Positions 10,459 through 23,994 of a stretch of DNA of 64,000 nucleotides are shown here, one piece after another (within the stretch, counting starts at the first letter, position 1; the number at the start of each line of letters is the position of its first letter). The notes beneath the pieces are model-generated. The model was not told the DNA's origin. It saw nothing but the letters and a program-made list of their open reading frames with translations, and did no database searches. Location of the stretch: contig VFFE01009081.1 of the NCBI GenBank assembly GCA_008921705.1, positions 667,912 to 731,911 of the forward strand, given 5' to 3'. Source of the stretch: Burhinus oedicnemus (Eukaryota > Chordata > Aves > Charadriiformes > Burhinidae). Made by a program: the position numbers and the translations under genes.

Positions 10459-10611
10459 AAGTGGCCATGACTTTTACCCCAGCTGCGGCAAACCCCAACA
10501 CCGCCCAAGAACAAGGGTCAGCACATCTGGCAATGCTGCAGGTTAATGGAACGTCCTCTGACCTGCAGACACAGCTGGAGCTTTCCGTGATCTGTGACTG
10601 CTCTCCTGATG
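10459..10611 (+). other. Weak candidate exon of 153 bases
   Basis: CCTTATTTCCCAG precedes a 153-base block (a multiple of three) that ends before GTAGCT. One frame is open throughout, with phase 1 at both ends, giving a Thr/Ala/Gln-rich peptide (VAMTFTPAAANPN, LQTQLELSVICDCSPD). The minus strand is also open here, no partner exon is visible and the donor is only fair. Confidence 0.15.
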
Positions 10612-10637
10612 GTAGCTATCATGACGGAGCCACATTT

Positions 10638-10661
10638 TTCCTATATTTGTTCCTATATTTC
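10638..10661. repeat. 12-bp tandem duplication
   Basis: TTCCTATATTTG is followed by TTCCTATATTTC, a two-copy local duplication. Confidence 0.7.
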
Positions 10662-13419
10662 ACGACATGATTTTATTCATATATTCTATTGCATAATACC
10701 AATAAGACATGCCAGCCAATGAATTTTCATGGGATTATTACACTTCTCAGAGGCGGATGAAGTCAATCAGATTTGTCCAATATCATCAACTTAAAAGAAA
10801 GTAAAAAAAAGACATTCTCGCCATCATAATTGTAACTTAACACTTGCAACAGGAACCACACAAAGCTAGCCTTTTTATGCCTCAAATTCCTCTTCCTTTC
10901 ACAAAGGTTATCACATGTTCACAGCTATAAATATAAGAAACAAAGACTATGTATTTTTGGCATGTGGAATTTTGACATTCAGAATTCTGATCTCTTTTTA
11001 TTTTTTAGTTTTATGGATTTCTTTCTGCAAAAATAGACCCCTTAGCTCCAAGTACCTAACTGCAAAGAAGACGGAAGAGGGTTAGCTAACAAAATTAGTC
11101 TAAAATTTCACAGGCAAAACAATGCTGAAAGGCCAATGTAGCGAAGAAATAGCTGTTTATCAGTTTTGAGGAGAATACAGAACACGAACAGGCACAAGGC
11201 AGTTGGAGATACACAACAAATAAATGCACTTTGTTGCACCACAAGCACTTGTGTGCTATCAAACATCTTATTACAGGACAAACAAACACATTAACCTATT
11301 TAATAGCATTTTCACTACTCTAACATTGAAGAATTTACTAACATTAACACAAATCAAAACTACTTGTTATTCAATATTGATTGCAATTCTATAATAAAAG
11401 ATTAGACTGTGTTTGAGATGACTTCTTCGTGGTCAGTGGGTGACTGTGGGTGCATATTATTCTCTCTTGAAAGGTTTTAGTGTAATTGCCATCCCTAAAC
11501 ATCACAGAGCCCACAGGCCGTGGAGAACAGCAGACTGTGCGTGGTGTCTGACACAGCTCTCAAAAACTAAATCTGCTCATTTTACTCCACTCCCACGGGG
11601 ACAGGACCTCAGAACAGGGATGCAGAAGTGTCGGAGACCAGATCATCCATGTCTGCATGGTGGTCCTCAGCCTCAACGAGATCCAGATAAGGACAATTAT
11701 GAGCATACGCCAGGAGTACCTACACTACAGCGGGGTGTAGGTCTTCCTCTGCACTTATATGAATACAGGGGGAAGCACAGAAACTATATTCTAAAGTACA
11801 ATGATGAAAGCGTTACCTAGTTAGATATGTGGAAGAAAAATACCTTACGAAGCTCTTGTGGCTTTTCAGAAATAAAAGATGCAGCGGAAGTGTAAAAAAA
11901 AGCAGAAAACAGATTCTCAGTGGTGTAAGTCAGCACAGTGCTCCCGCCGCCGATGGAGTGGAGTGGTGCCACTCGATACTAACCTGGGACCTGCTGAGCA
12001 CTCACTGCCAGGGTATGCGTGCATTCATACCCAAAACTTGTACGAACCAAAACCTTTACAAACTCAACAAGGTAGAATATTAGCATTACAAAAGCTTTGC
12101 CCTTTAGGCTGAAAATATGATGCAAATACTTGCCAGCATCTCATCTCTAATTTCTGGCATAATTATTCTATGCTAGGAAAGGCGCTAATTTGAATGTCCA
12201 TTTAGAGCACTGATCAAATTGATGCCACTGTTGGAATTCAATTATCTTCTTAGGCTTTCAGCACTGCAACCTGAGGCAATGTGTGTGTCTAACACGACAT
12301 CAACATTTGTTTATACGCCGAGATAATCAGAAGTGACAAGAAAGGGAATCTTTTTTAGAAAAGGACTACCTTAAAATGGTTCTGTTTGCTGAATATATTT
12401 TCCCAGGGACATTTGAGAATCATGCTCCCCTCCACCCCAGTTTCCCATCACCAAGACCGGTGTCTGCTTCCCTCGTCGGGATAACGGACAAGGAGCCGGT
12501 GTCCCTCGGCTCTGCAGCTGAGCGCAGTTTGGTGAGAGCCACTGCAAGCCACAAAAATGCCCAGCAGCGAGACGTGGAGTGGGACCGTGAGGTTTTAAAC
12601 ATCATGAGAGACATAAAGATTAATCAAGGTTAATCCCCACCTGTCGATACAGCGGCTCAACCTGGACCACCAGGAAGGCACTAACCGGTGGGAGAGGAAA
12701 GACTAAGCGAAAGCGCTGGGGTGCGGATGGAGACTGCTGGTTGTGGTAGAGCGGGGGGAGCTGACGTCCCTAGGCAGGGAGCGGGGTCCCTGCTCCAACC
12801 GGGATCCTGGTGGGCATGAGGAACCCAGCGGGGGGGAGAGGCTCCTGCGGAGCTGCCATCCCCGGCCGCTGCCTGAGCCCTGGGGAGAGGGGGCTGCCAG
12901 CGAAGGGGAGCGCAGCCCTGCACCGCTCCTCCAAAGGCTGTGGGAAATCCAGCTTGCCCACTTCTCCAAGTACAGGGACACAAATGTACCGGTCCTGACT
13001 GTGCTTCCGATGGCAAATCTGAGCAGTGACGCCTTAAACCTTGCGTGTTGCACGCCAGTCCTCCGCCGCCTTCGAGAAACCCAAGCATAGCGCTGCTCCG
13101 TGACCTGGTCTGTACGTCGGCAGCTCATTCTCCACGTTCCCTCAGTGAAACTGATATACAGAGACAGTCTCTAATGGGATTTGGAGGTATTAATTGTGTT
13201 CTGCAGTTCATACTTCCTTTATTTTCCAAAGATGTCAATCAGCCTCTCCATCTTGGCACAACTAATCTACCGGGAACACATGTACAGAGATTTTATGCAC
13301 CCCTTAGACAAACTAAGTGTGTTGGTTTCCTTTTTAATTTGAACCTGAAATTCTGAATTAAAACCAGAATATTTTCATCTAGCCGCAGAGCCTTCTGTAT
13401 TTAAATTTACCTATAAATT
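10662..13419. other. Single-copy DNA with a GC-rich patch
   Basis: No gene was recognised. The GC-rich patch at about 12420-13090 carries long frames on both strands simultaneously, a sign of base composition and not of coding. A short peptide-like stretch near 11640-11740 was examined and not supported (see rejected items). Confidence 0.5.
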
Positions 13420-13515
13420 CTGGTATTAGTTTCTATACCCAGTATGAGACTTGCACATTCTTTCTTTCTGGTATTTGTTCCTATGCCCAACATAAGACTT
13501 GTACATCCTTTCTTT
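13420..13515. repeat. 48-bp tandem duplication
   Basis: Two adjacent 48-base units, 13420-13467 and 13468-13515, each begin CTGGTATT and end CTTTCTTT. By eye they differ at 8 positions (about 83% identity), so the duplication is old. Each unit has the core AGACTTG(C/T)ACAT(T/C)C. Confidence 0.88.
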
Positions 13516-16500
13516 CTTTTCTACTTAATTTTCCACCTAAAGAATTCTGGTTGTCTGCACAGATTTGCCTTAGTGGGAGGTCTTTAGCTGGCCATTGGCA
13601 ATACTACCAGATGCTGAAATTTTATAACTCTCATTTGAACAGTAATTTTGCTAAATATTCTCAGCTTGCTCTTCATACATCAGTTGTTAAAAACACATTA
13701 ATAATGCAAATAGAGCCCTAGTAAGGACCTGACCAAATGTACAGCCATCCCAAACATAGCAGAGCTTCCCATGAACATACCTAGTTTGAAAGTAGCCACG
13801 ACTGTTTCAGATAAAAAGCAGACTTTTGAAGCAATCCTCTAAATAAATTCTTTGCTTGGAAAAAACATGAGCCTCCCATTGCTGCATGACTACTGACGGC
13901 TTTACCGAATGTACTTCAGCTTATGGTAATGGGAAGAATTAGCAAGGTCAGGGATGCTGCCATGAAAGGACTCTTTTGTTGAGTCACGGGCAACTCTGGA
14001 AGCACGGATTAGGATATGAGGAGTAAAAAGAAATGTAGAGATAAGGCTGGAGTTTTTTCAGTGCCTTTTTAGTGTTGCTTGGAGAGGCAGCTGCTGCTTA
14101 TTTTTGAGATAGAAACTACAGTAACATTTTTAATTGTAAAATGGATAAAGACAATGAATTGTAAATGCTTTTAAAGGAATATATTAATGAATGTAGTATA
14201 TGAAATGAAATTTAATTAAAATTGTAAAGTCATAAGCCTTTAAAGATAAAGTGAATTAACGAAAAGGCTTTATAATGAATTAATATAATACATGAACTGG
14301 AACTGAAATAGATTTTAAAGGTATGTTAGAGAGTTCTTGTATGGAAAAACAGCAACACATGTGACTGCAACTTTTTAATTGGTTTTGATCACTGGGAAAG
14401 AATAGTTACTGACTTCATTTTACTTGAACATAACTTTTTATTTATACATAATTTATTCTCTTATTTTAATGCTAATAGATCAGTAGATATTAGGTAGCTG
14501 TGTAAACAACTTGATTAGATTAGGTAATCAAATTAACCTCCAACAGCGTATGGTCCCTATAGCATAAGGCATGCTAGAGCTTCTGCCTCCAACTCTGCTG
14601 AAAATTTCTCAGTAACTGGACAAGACCACCTCATAACCACTAATTCTTAATGAAGACGAACACACATGATCTCACTGCCTGCTCTCTGCCTTTTCCTCAT
14701 CTTCCACATTTTATAGTCCCTTGCATGAGAGACTGTGTTCTTTAGGGAGCCCAAAACAACTTTGGGAAGAGCTCACACAACACATCCACAAAAGACCCAC
14801 TCGGTTTTCCCACCCGTGCCTTGCTGACACTGAGAACAGGAGCAGCCTGCAGGAATCCCCCTGGCTTCACCTGCTCCTTCCAGAAGCTCAAATACCTACG
14901 CACGTTCCTAATTTTTCCATTCAGTTACCTCATTGCTATTCTCTCTTCTGGTGCCCACGCCAAACACTTAGATGTCCGTGTCTCCCACTCAGGACTGTCA
15001 GCACATCAAGACAGATTTTTTTATTTTGTTTTGTTTAAGGCTAAAGGCTAAGTTCAAGAGCTTTAAGTCTTCCAGCTTATTATTAATATTTTTGTTCTAT
15101 CTTTTCTTCAGATAATCCATGTTTTTTCTTTCTTTTCAAGTATACAGATAAGACACACAAAGTTATTAAGTATATTTGGATGGACTACTAAGCTAAGGTG
15201 ATATCACACTGATAAAAGCAATCCTGTGATCTCCTATCTAAAATGGATATGTCAGCTTTTACCCAACCTGTCATTAGAATGGGTTGATATAACTTGACCT
15301 AAAAAGTACTTACTTGAGGGAAAATATTTTTGAAAGGAGATGACTTTTTAAATTTCCAAAATATATAGAGATCCAGTGACTGAAATTTCAAGATTTCAAG
15401 ATAGATTCAGTTTAAATTAACACTGGACGAGTTCATCCTATGTTCCCTGTGTCACATGGGAGTCTTCAGGTAAAGACAGATTTCTTTTCAAAAAGATATT
15501 TTAGGTGAAAATGAAATTGTGGACTGGATTAAAAAATTACATAGTCAGACTTTGTGGCACATAAGATTACATGATCATTAATGGTTTCTTGAGGGCTTAA
15601 AAACTATAAATCAACTCCATGACAATAGTTTATGGTAGATTTTATGTGTGTCCACATTAGATGGATCAGGTGTGAACTCAAGAGGATGTCCTGGAGACTG
15701 CCTCTTTATCTCTTGGTACACACCACAGAGAGGTCATGGAGCACCATGGCTGCTTCCAGAAGAAACTAAGCTGGACAAGATGCTTGAGGATGGCATGAAC
15801 TGCACTCCACCAGCTAATGGGCGAGAGCACATGGGACTGCACCACAGCCACCCAAAATACAGCAGCTGAAAGAGGTGTATTGTGGATACTGGATCCTTTG
15901 GGCAAGCTGTTCTGCTCCCCAGCTCCTCTCCTACATTCCTCAGGACTTGCTAAGGCAGCCATGACCTTCAATAACGCTGGAGAGCCCTGGGAGCAGGACA
16001 GTGGTGGGATGGCACAAATTCTGAGAAACAGGCATGGGCCGGAGAGCAGCACTGCCCCAGGAATGACAAGGAGAATGCAAGAGAGCATCCTAAAGTGTGC
16101 CAGAGAGCTACTGCAACTAATTATTTCAGAAATCCAGCCTTAATGTTTGGTTGACATGTCAGTGATGAAAAATTCATTAACAAAGACTACAGCATCTGAC
16201 AGCTCTGGCCGGATCTACCGTGTTCTTTTATTCTAATATACGCTTCAGGAATAGAAAGTTGTCAGATACTTGGATGATCGGTCTTTGTTATACATCTTCA
16301 ACTTCAGAAAATGCCTACATGTAAATATTTCAGAATCTGTTGTTCTTCTTAAATTATGCCGCACTACAAAAAAATAAACACTTCATGTGGAGAGCCACAA
16401 GCCAATAGGAGTTGGGAGTCCTGAAATCTCCGGGGAGATTAGTCCTTAATAGTCTTTAAGTGCAATTGCTGGAGACTAAAAACAATTTTAAAAGCCTGCT

Positions 16501-17305
16501 AAAGACAAGCAATAATCTAAATGACTGTATGAATATAACATATAGACAATGACATACAGACCCTATGAAGCGATATCCAGACATAGTAGGACAACAACCT
16601 AGATAAGAAAGGGTATTTTAGCTTAGCCAAGTGAAATTCTGTTTCCTAGAGGAAAAATGAAATAAGAGAAGCAGAGAAAATTGGAGAATGGACACGTAAA
16701 ACTTTTAAAACTTCCCAGAGTACCAACCATAACCACGTGAACTCTGTGGACAATAAGGGGAAAAAAATGATGCCTCCTGACACTTCATTTGCAAGGTGAA
16801 GTCTTCCAAGCAGAGGCCAACAGCAGTAACCACAGAACCACAACCACAGATTTTAATCTACAGGTAATTTGTTATTTCCTTCAACAAGAGGGAAAGAAAA
16901 TTTGCAGCACTGAGATGATTTATGGTCAGCCTGAGGAGGGTGGTAGTGGTGCTCCTCACAGGACATGAGGGAAGAGTGGCAGCTGGGTGTTGTGGTGGTT
17001 CCTGGAGACGATGCCTTTGGGTGCCTTTTCACATCATCCTCCCAATGTTAGACCCCTGAGCAGCCCCCAGGACTGCAGCAGCCAGACACTGAAACACCTA
17101 GGGCTAGGAGGGGAACACTCGACAGAGATCCTTCACAGGAGAAACATCTTGGTTAGCTTCAGTTTTATGTTCAAGCATACGTATTTCTCATTCAAACATT
17201 CCTCAATAAATAAATAAACTGAAAAGAATCAGGAATAAGGCATCAGCTACAGTCTAAAAATACTGCTACAGTAAGTAAACACACCCAAGCCCCAGTAAAA
17301 CACCT
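13516..17305. other. AT-rich DNA without recognisable gene
   Basis: The stretch at 14100-14330 is very AT-rich with many TTAA/TAAT motifs. A GC-balanced block at 15640-16140 holds open frames on both strands (108 and 136 codons) without splice or start support. It could be an unrecognised repeat or a non-coding transcript. Confidence 0.45.
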
Positions 17306-17339
17306 GGGTTGGTTTCTGTGAAGGCAACAGCCCAAACCC

Positions 17340-17510
17340 CTCCTCGATCTTCAGCGGGTACCAGAAGTGGCTTAGCGGCGGCAGTGATCAGACAGATCGC
17401 GAGTTCAGCCTTCCATGTCCTGAGTCAGCCAACAGCCGCCGCAGGTACCACGGCACCGGGCGAACACAGCGCCACCCACAGCCACGTGATCACCCGCTCG
17501 GCCGTACATA
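17340..17510. promoter_or_regulatory. CpG-dense patch
   Basis: About 16 CpGs are counted in roughly 170 bases, flanked by AT-rich sequence. No TATA box or obvious transcript is linked to it. It may be a small regulatory or formerly coding GC patch. Confidence 0.25.
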
Positions 17511-17613
17511 CCCTTTTCTTCCATTTTTGTGTCTCTTTGGCATTTCTCATTCTACTTCACTTAACTACACCTGTTGATTTTCCAGCTCAAGCTTACGTAT
17601 AGAATGCATTGCA

Positions 17614-17637
17614 TTTTTGTTTTGTTTTGTTTTGTTT
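17614..17637. repeat. (TTTTG)n microsatellite
   Basis: Four to five TTTTG units in a row are followed by a G/T-rich tail. Confidence 0.85.
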
Positions 17638-17639
17638 GG

Positions 17640-20335
17640 GTTGGGGTTTTTTGCCATTTTAACCAGTATTTCTTCCACTAATTGAAAACGTATATACTAC
17701 AAATGTCTTGGAAACCAATCATATTTCTTATTATTAGAGCAGGCTCCAACTGCAGTCAGTGCACCTGAAAGCTCTGGAATATTAAGGGAAACACCCAAGT
17801 TTGAGTTAATGACCTGTTACCATCCGTGGGTAGCCTCTGTCAAAGGTTACTCCAACACACAAAAAACATGTTTTTCCCTTTCAGTAAATTCACGTATTAA
17901 AACGTAGTTATCAGAACAATACAAATCAGACAGAATCGCCTTGTGGAGACGTGCGTAGGCTCACGTGGTTCCTAGCACCGGGGAGCCTGTGTTTGCAGAG
18001 GGCCACAGGGCAGAGCCGCCGGGCAGCCGTGACTCCACGCTGTCTTCGCGGAGCTGGGCAGCTTCCAACCGTATTTACTTAAGATTTCGGCAAAGGCGCT
18101 ATTCCTTGTCCTTAACAAGCTTAGCTAAGCTTTTACAAGCCCATGGCAGGTTCTGCTTGTCTCACATAATCTGATGGGAGGAAGTGCTTTTGCCTGTACT
18201 GGAATATAATTGCTCGCCTATCTTCTACAGTGCTTTTAAACCTTCTCCCGTACGGTTGAAATAGCTTCCTCAGTTTGCTGGTCTAAATTCCGCAAGATAA
18301 ATGTGTTCTCTCTTCTCCCTCCTGCTTCCCCAGCTGCTAAACAGGCTATTATGTTATGCTATACAGACTGTATGTAAACAGCTGCAAACAATATAAAAGA
18401 CAATTTCGCTATGACTTGATCTTAAATTTAGAAGGGAAGAAGTTGCAACGTTTTTCTTCTCTGCAACAGCAAAGCAAAATAAAGTTATTCTGAAACGTCC
18501 AGAAGTGCTTTTCTGGCTGTAAAAGTATGCATTAAATGTGAAAATGGCAATTCCATTAATACAGAAGAATAAAAGATGAAGAGCAAAATACCGTCCCTAC
18601 AAAAGGTACAACGGCATTAATTTCCATGAGCGTGTCAGCTGCACCGGCAGCCTGGAGCAGGCAGGCACGTGGAGCACGAGGCTCACTGCTCTTCCCGGCG
18701 CTGACTGAGAACATTTTCATGCACTGATGCATTTACATTTTAAGTCAGTAAGACTTTTTAAAAATGGTATTTTCTTTGTCTCTGTGTGCTTCTGCCTGCC
18801 TTGCAACCCCGGGGTAAACCTGCCTACTTGGACTGAAAGCCACCTTAATGACTGAAGAGCAGATTAAGACACCTTTGTACTGGGTGACATCTTCTGAGAG
18901 AGGGCCCGAAGCAGAAGAGGGTGCGTGCTCCCAGGATTGGGTCCAGGGCGCTCTGCTGAAGTGCCGCGCTCTGCCCGCCAGCCTGCCAAAGCCACACTCC
19001 TGCCCTCACCCGCATTTGGTACCCGAAAATTGCGTTTTGTGAAAATATTTCCACGGTTCAGCACATCTCCACACACTGCTTAATTGTCTTGAGAAACGAC
19101 ACAAAACATGTAAAACCCCCAGGGACAGTAGACAGGCTATTTTTGCAATACCCATCTGAATAATACTTCTCAGCGTTTGTTATGGACCAAACGGCGCTTC
19201 AAAGGGACACTGGAATACAAGAAGTGTGTTGGTTTTGTTAATGGATTTATCTTGTTTTTACGCTGATATAAACAAGATGAGATTCAGGCTTTATCAGAAT
19301 TTCCTGACAAATATATGTATCCCTATTGAAAAGAAAGCTCCTTGTCTCATGAAAAAGGCAGGCAAATGAAACCATGGTTACGGAAGTTGTCTCGTGTGTT
19401 AAATAATGTAGTACTGAATGACTTTAAGTCTCTAATCTCATTAGGATCAAACTGTAGCAAAGGATTAAAACAGAGATTAGAAACAGTGCAGAAGGATAAC
19501 CTGTCCCTCCGCAGGTACAGGGCAAAAAGATTTTACCCTGTATTCACTAGGTTATAGAATGGGGTTTACTTTACTAATTATCTTTTACTATATGAGGCTT
19601 AACAATCTTCAGCTTCAAGGCAAAGAGTTGGAAATGACCCGTACATCTGTCACCTCCTCTCTGTGCCGTCGTGAGAAGAAAGGATGGGAAGAAAAATATA
19701 GTTCGGAGTAGTATTGTCTTGTCCTGCCTCCTTTTCTCCTGCAAAGTTTGCTATCTCCAGTTTAACTTGGATGAAAAAGAATTATGAAAACCACAAAATA
19801 AAAATAGGGGGAAAGACAAACCAGAGTTTTTTAGCGGTGCGGATGTCCGAAGTGTCTTGCAGACTCCAGCCACCAGCGCTCACAGCGAGGTCGTGGCTCT
19901 CGTCTGCTTTATTTCACCAGACTAGTTTGGTAACAAGATAAAAAGCTCAAGCTTTCAACTAAGGTTAGCTGCTGGGATGCGTAGGTGAATCCAAGCACTT
20001 CCACTAAAACAGTTGCCTTTTCCGCAGAGCTCGGCGGTCTGCACCCTCCCCAGCGGTAGAAGCTTATTACATTTGGATGCAAAACACAATTACCCTCTAA
20101 CTTAGCCTCTAATCTCTATGAGGTAAGCCTACGTATTGCTGCTTGCCTGGGAACATGTAATGAGAGATTTGCATCATCTGCAGTCAGTTTTAATAAACTT
20201 TTTATTTACAGTTGTTAGGAACAGGAGTCAATCCCGTTAACTCTTTGCTTACAGCAGCCCTCCAGAACCGGAGACACCTACGGCTGTGCTGGGAAACAGA
20301 CATGCTCCAGCTCACGGAATAATTAAAAAATGGGG
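17640..20335. other. Single-copy DNA, no gene recognised
   Basis: The composition is mixed. Open frames near 18845-19076 overlap on both strands in a GC-rich patch and are not supported as coding. Confidence 0.5.
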
Positions 20336-20339
20336 TAAA

Positions 20340-20500
20340 GGGGGCTGTGCACGACCCTCCCAGCCGCTCTTCCAGGAGCTCCACCCTGCCCAGCGGCCAC
20401 GGCCGAGCCGCGGCCCGAAGGAGCGGGAGAAGGAGGGCAGGGGGAGCACTCGCAGCCGGGGCGGGCACAGTCGGCTTTGCCCCGCTGCCCTTTGCGTTCA
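20340..20500. promoter_or_regulatory. CpG-dense patch
   Basis: Some 16 CpGs lie in about 180 bases (20341-20520), including GAGCCGCGGCCCG. The density approaches CpG-island levels but the patch is short. Frames on both strands are open for compositional reasons. Confidence 0.3.
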
Positions 20501-20544
20501 AGGCACGAACTGGAACCTTAATGACCTTTAGTGGTTTGGTTTAG

Positions 20545-22985
20545 ATTAGCTGGGCGATGGACAAGCGGAAGGAACTCATGAAGGTGTAATGGATGAGTAG
20601 GGGAAAACAGGTATAAGAACAAATAAGCTAAAAGGCATCCTCGAGTTAAAATAACAGATTACGTGCTTTCCTGAGATAATCATGTCCGTCTCAGTGAGTC
20701 ATTAAACTGACGAGAATTTTCAACCAAACTCATAATTATCGTTATGCAGGAAGTTCCTCAAATTAAAGAAGTAACTTAGTTTCAGAATATAGCAAAGCGT
20801 TGACATTTCTTGAAAAAAATAAAGACTCCGAAGTTCATCATGGTGAAGTATTTTGACCGGATGTAGAGCCCATGCTTTGGGACCTCTGGTTTTCCACTCT
20901 ACCCATTAACACTAGAAAATGGACAGGAGAGTCTCCAAAGTACTTTTCATCTAAGCAGGACAGGAAAGAAGAAAACCCTCAATTACTTCATTATGAATCT
21001 CATTACAATAATTTCAGTATTTATCAGTTGTTAAGAGGTAGCTCTTACCTCTTAGCACTTACTGACCCTGCCTGCGCATTAGGGACAATACACTGCATTT
21101 AAAGGGTTTCGGCAGAAATCCCATCATTTTAGGTGACCTGATCTTAATTTCTTTGTCATCTGAAAGGATAAATTTCTGTTAAAGATTTTGGATGACTTGT
21201 ATTTATTACAACAGATAGCTTTTATTTCATTTGCGTGGGTATCTCTATGTATGTATACATATGAACACACACAGTTTATTCTGTTAGCAAGTAATTGTTC
21301 TCGTGATCTGTTTCCCTATGACAAAAGGCAGGATTTTCTAAAAGAAAAAAAAAAAAATACTTTCACCTCCCAAGGAGCACCTGCAGAAAAAATGCCCAGC
21401 TGAAGGATTACGATCTCCCTGAGGGCAGGTGGGTCTCAGAGCCATCCTTCCCTTCTTCTTCCGAGGGGCGGAACGGGAGGGAGGGCTGGCCGTGCCGGCG
21501 GCGTGGGCAGCTCTGCAGGGGGACGCTGGGCACCCCCACATGCAGCCCCCCCGCTACCCTGCAGCTCTTTGCCTCCCCCCGATCGTTCCCTTCAAGCCTT
21601 TTCCCCTAAATGGACCCTCACAGGGGCTACCAGGTTTCACCCAGGAGGTAAATCACCTGATAAACACAGGAAAAGAGTGGATTTGTACTGATAAACATGC
21701 AGGGTTATATTTATCTTGAAAAAACCGTACTGTGACATTGCACACACAGCTGATTCTGCTGCTTGTACTCGGCACACAACAAACACAATGAGGATTTGTT
21801 TGGTTTCAGCCATCGAGCCAAGACCCCGGACAAAGCAGCTCGCTGTGAAGCTGAGACAGTCGTGACCGACCCTCGCACAATTTCTCAACAATCCATGTTA
21901 CAGCAGGAAGCAAACCCAAACAGACGCCCTCCCAACGGAGGAGGAGGAGCGGTGCAGAGGAGCGGGGCTGTGCGGGAGAGAGGGATGGGGACCCCCCGAC
22001 GGAGCGCAGAGCGGAGCCCATCGCTGCCCACCAGCGCCAGACTCTTCTTCCTCTGCTACCGCCTCCAGAAGTCACCTTTCCTGTCCCAGTCCCACTCCTT
22101 TCCTCCCATACACGTACTGAAAATACCTTTTTCCATTATTGCTTTGAAACCCAACGTAATTTGACGTTATTACAAAATATTACTCATAATTGGGTGTGAA
22201 ATGCTTAATCTTATGAGAGCAGGTGACACAGCCATCCACCGTGTGACCTGTGGGCACTTCCAGTGCTAACGCACCTTCGCTCGGTCCTCAGGCCCGTGTT
22301 AGTTCCCCGTGTGTATCGCAGCAAATCCCTGTAACACCGGGGAAGGGAAGACTGCACACGTTTTGACCATACTTCCCTGTGCTTTGCATGTTGCTTATCT
22401 CAGGTTACAGGACCCTCTATTTAAGCACATGTTGAATATGCCTAAATTCAGACAGCAAAGGTATTTTCACCAGGTATGCTCTCTAATGAAGAGGCCTGAG
22501 CAGTTTAGCTGGTAAGATAGTGGAGCAGTGAAGACGTAGCGGTATGGAGATCGGGAGGTCCACCCATGCCCTCAGCCGCTGTGGGGACATCACCTGTGAC
22601 CACTGAGCTCGGTGGGGAAGGACGTCTCCCAGCAGCAGAGCCAGCGCACTGCTGAAGGATGCCAGACCCAACACTGACAGACACACACGCTCAACAGCAA
22701 CAAATCACACATTTTGAAAGAACAATCTAGATATTCCAGTGAAAGCCTACAAATTTCATCGCACGAGAATGCAAGGAAAGGCCGCGGGGGTCGAGCCAGC
22801 CCTAACGACACACACAACCCCAAGGGTCACTGAATAAGACAGTGATGCTCAGAAACCTTCCCCGGATCATGGAGTCTCTATGGGTACTTTTAGACATCAG
22901 CTTAGTGCTTAGGAGAGGAGAAGGAAAGTGAAGAAATTATACAGAAAGGCGCTGATGACAATGGAAAATGTCATTATGCCAATAA
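20545..22985. other. Single-copy DNA with short GC-rich patches
   Basis: A 13-base A run lies at 21345-21357. GC-rich segments at 21430-21600 and 21900-22070 are open in several frames without coding signals. No repeat family was recognised. Confidence 0.45.
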
Positions 22986-22989
22986 AAAT

Positions 22990-23425
22990 CCACGAGAGCG
23001 CCACAGTTTGCATATCTGGCATCCTATCTCAAGAAGGTTTAGAAGACCTAGAAAAGGTATGAAAAATGTGACAAGAATGCTTAACTAATTGGAGAGGGTT
23101 CTATTCAAAGAAAGGTAAAATAAAGCACTATTCAGTTTGGGAAAGAGAGGAGGGTGTAGCGGATGTACAGAAGATCATGTATGGCAGCAAAAGCGCAGAA
23201 TGGCAAAAAAATTATTTGTTGTTTCTCAAAATGCAAGAACAAAAGGTTGTCAGAAAGGAATTAGACAGTAGGTACAAAACAAAGAAAAGAAAGTATTTTT
23301 TCACATAGTATATAATTAAACTGTGGAACTCATTACCACAGGATGCTGAGGGAGCCAAACACATAAATGGATTTGAAAAGCAATTAGACAAATTAATGGA
23401 AGAAAAGTCCATCAAAGCCTATTAA
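22990..23425 (+). mobile_element. Ancient, heavily decayed CR1-type ORF2 3' region
   Basis: The plus strand follows the C-terminal part of a CR1-like ORF2 in order. First come 'catatctggcatcctatctc' and 'agaagacctagaaaagg' (the region before the conserved KMI block). Then come 'cactattcagtttggg', 'gtacaaaacaaagaaaag', 'aagtattttttcacata', 'ctgtggaactcattacca' and 'ggatttgaaaagcaattaga'. Numerous stops and indels break every frame. The type differs from the young CR1 copies and resembles lineages shared with turtles and crocodilians, so the insertion probably predates modern bird orders. It is 570 bases upstream of a younger CR1 in the opposite orientation. Confidence 0.8.
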
Positions 23426-23994
23426 ACACAAAGACGTGGATACAACTATTGACACAACATTCATCATCAGTCACGCAGCACTTCTATCCTACTACGTTTA
23501 TCTGGAAAATGCCATTTCCCAGTCTGGCGGCGATGGCAGCGCCTCCTCCCCAGCTGCAGCCCAGCGCCGGCACGGCCGGGCATGGGGCTCTTCTCCCCTC
23601 ACCCAGTTACTGCACAGAGACCTCCCGCTTGCTAATACAATAGGGTTTTACCACAAAAGAAAATAAAACCTTCACTGAAGCACCAAAGTACATATAAATT
23701 AATGACACACACTCATCAAAAATACTGGAAATACCAGCAGTGCTAGGCTTGGAAAATACCAATACTTGGAAATAAACTAAAACCTTTGCTGACTGTTACT
23801 AACCTGAGATGAACTTCCAGTATTTCAGGTTTGCTCATTAGGAAAGACTACACCTGTACCTGGAGGCTGGCAACAACAAATATCTATCTTTATTATGTTG
23901 GGAAATATAACCTGAGGGCTGCGTATTGATATTCTTCATGCAGTAACAATAAATGCTGTTTGTATTTTCTTATTAAAGAAAGTTATGTGTGGAA

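Noticed and set aside
11640..11740. A frame with SLNEIQIRTIMSIRQEY that faintly recalls the extracellular domain of ligand-gated ion channels
   Set aside because: Only a few residues agree, a stop follows immediately, the expected cysteines and tryptophan are missing and no splice sites bound it.
12420..13130. Several 85-141 codon frames on both strands
   Set aside because: They overlap each other on both strands within a GC-rich patch, have low-complexity Pro/Arg/Ser-rich content and lack splice or start signals.
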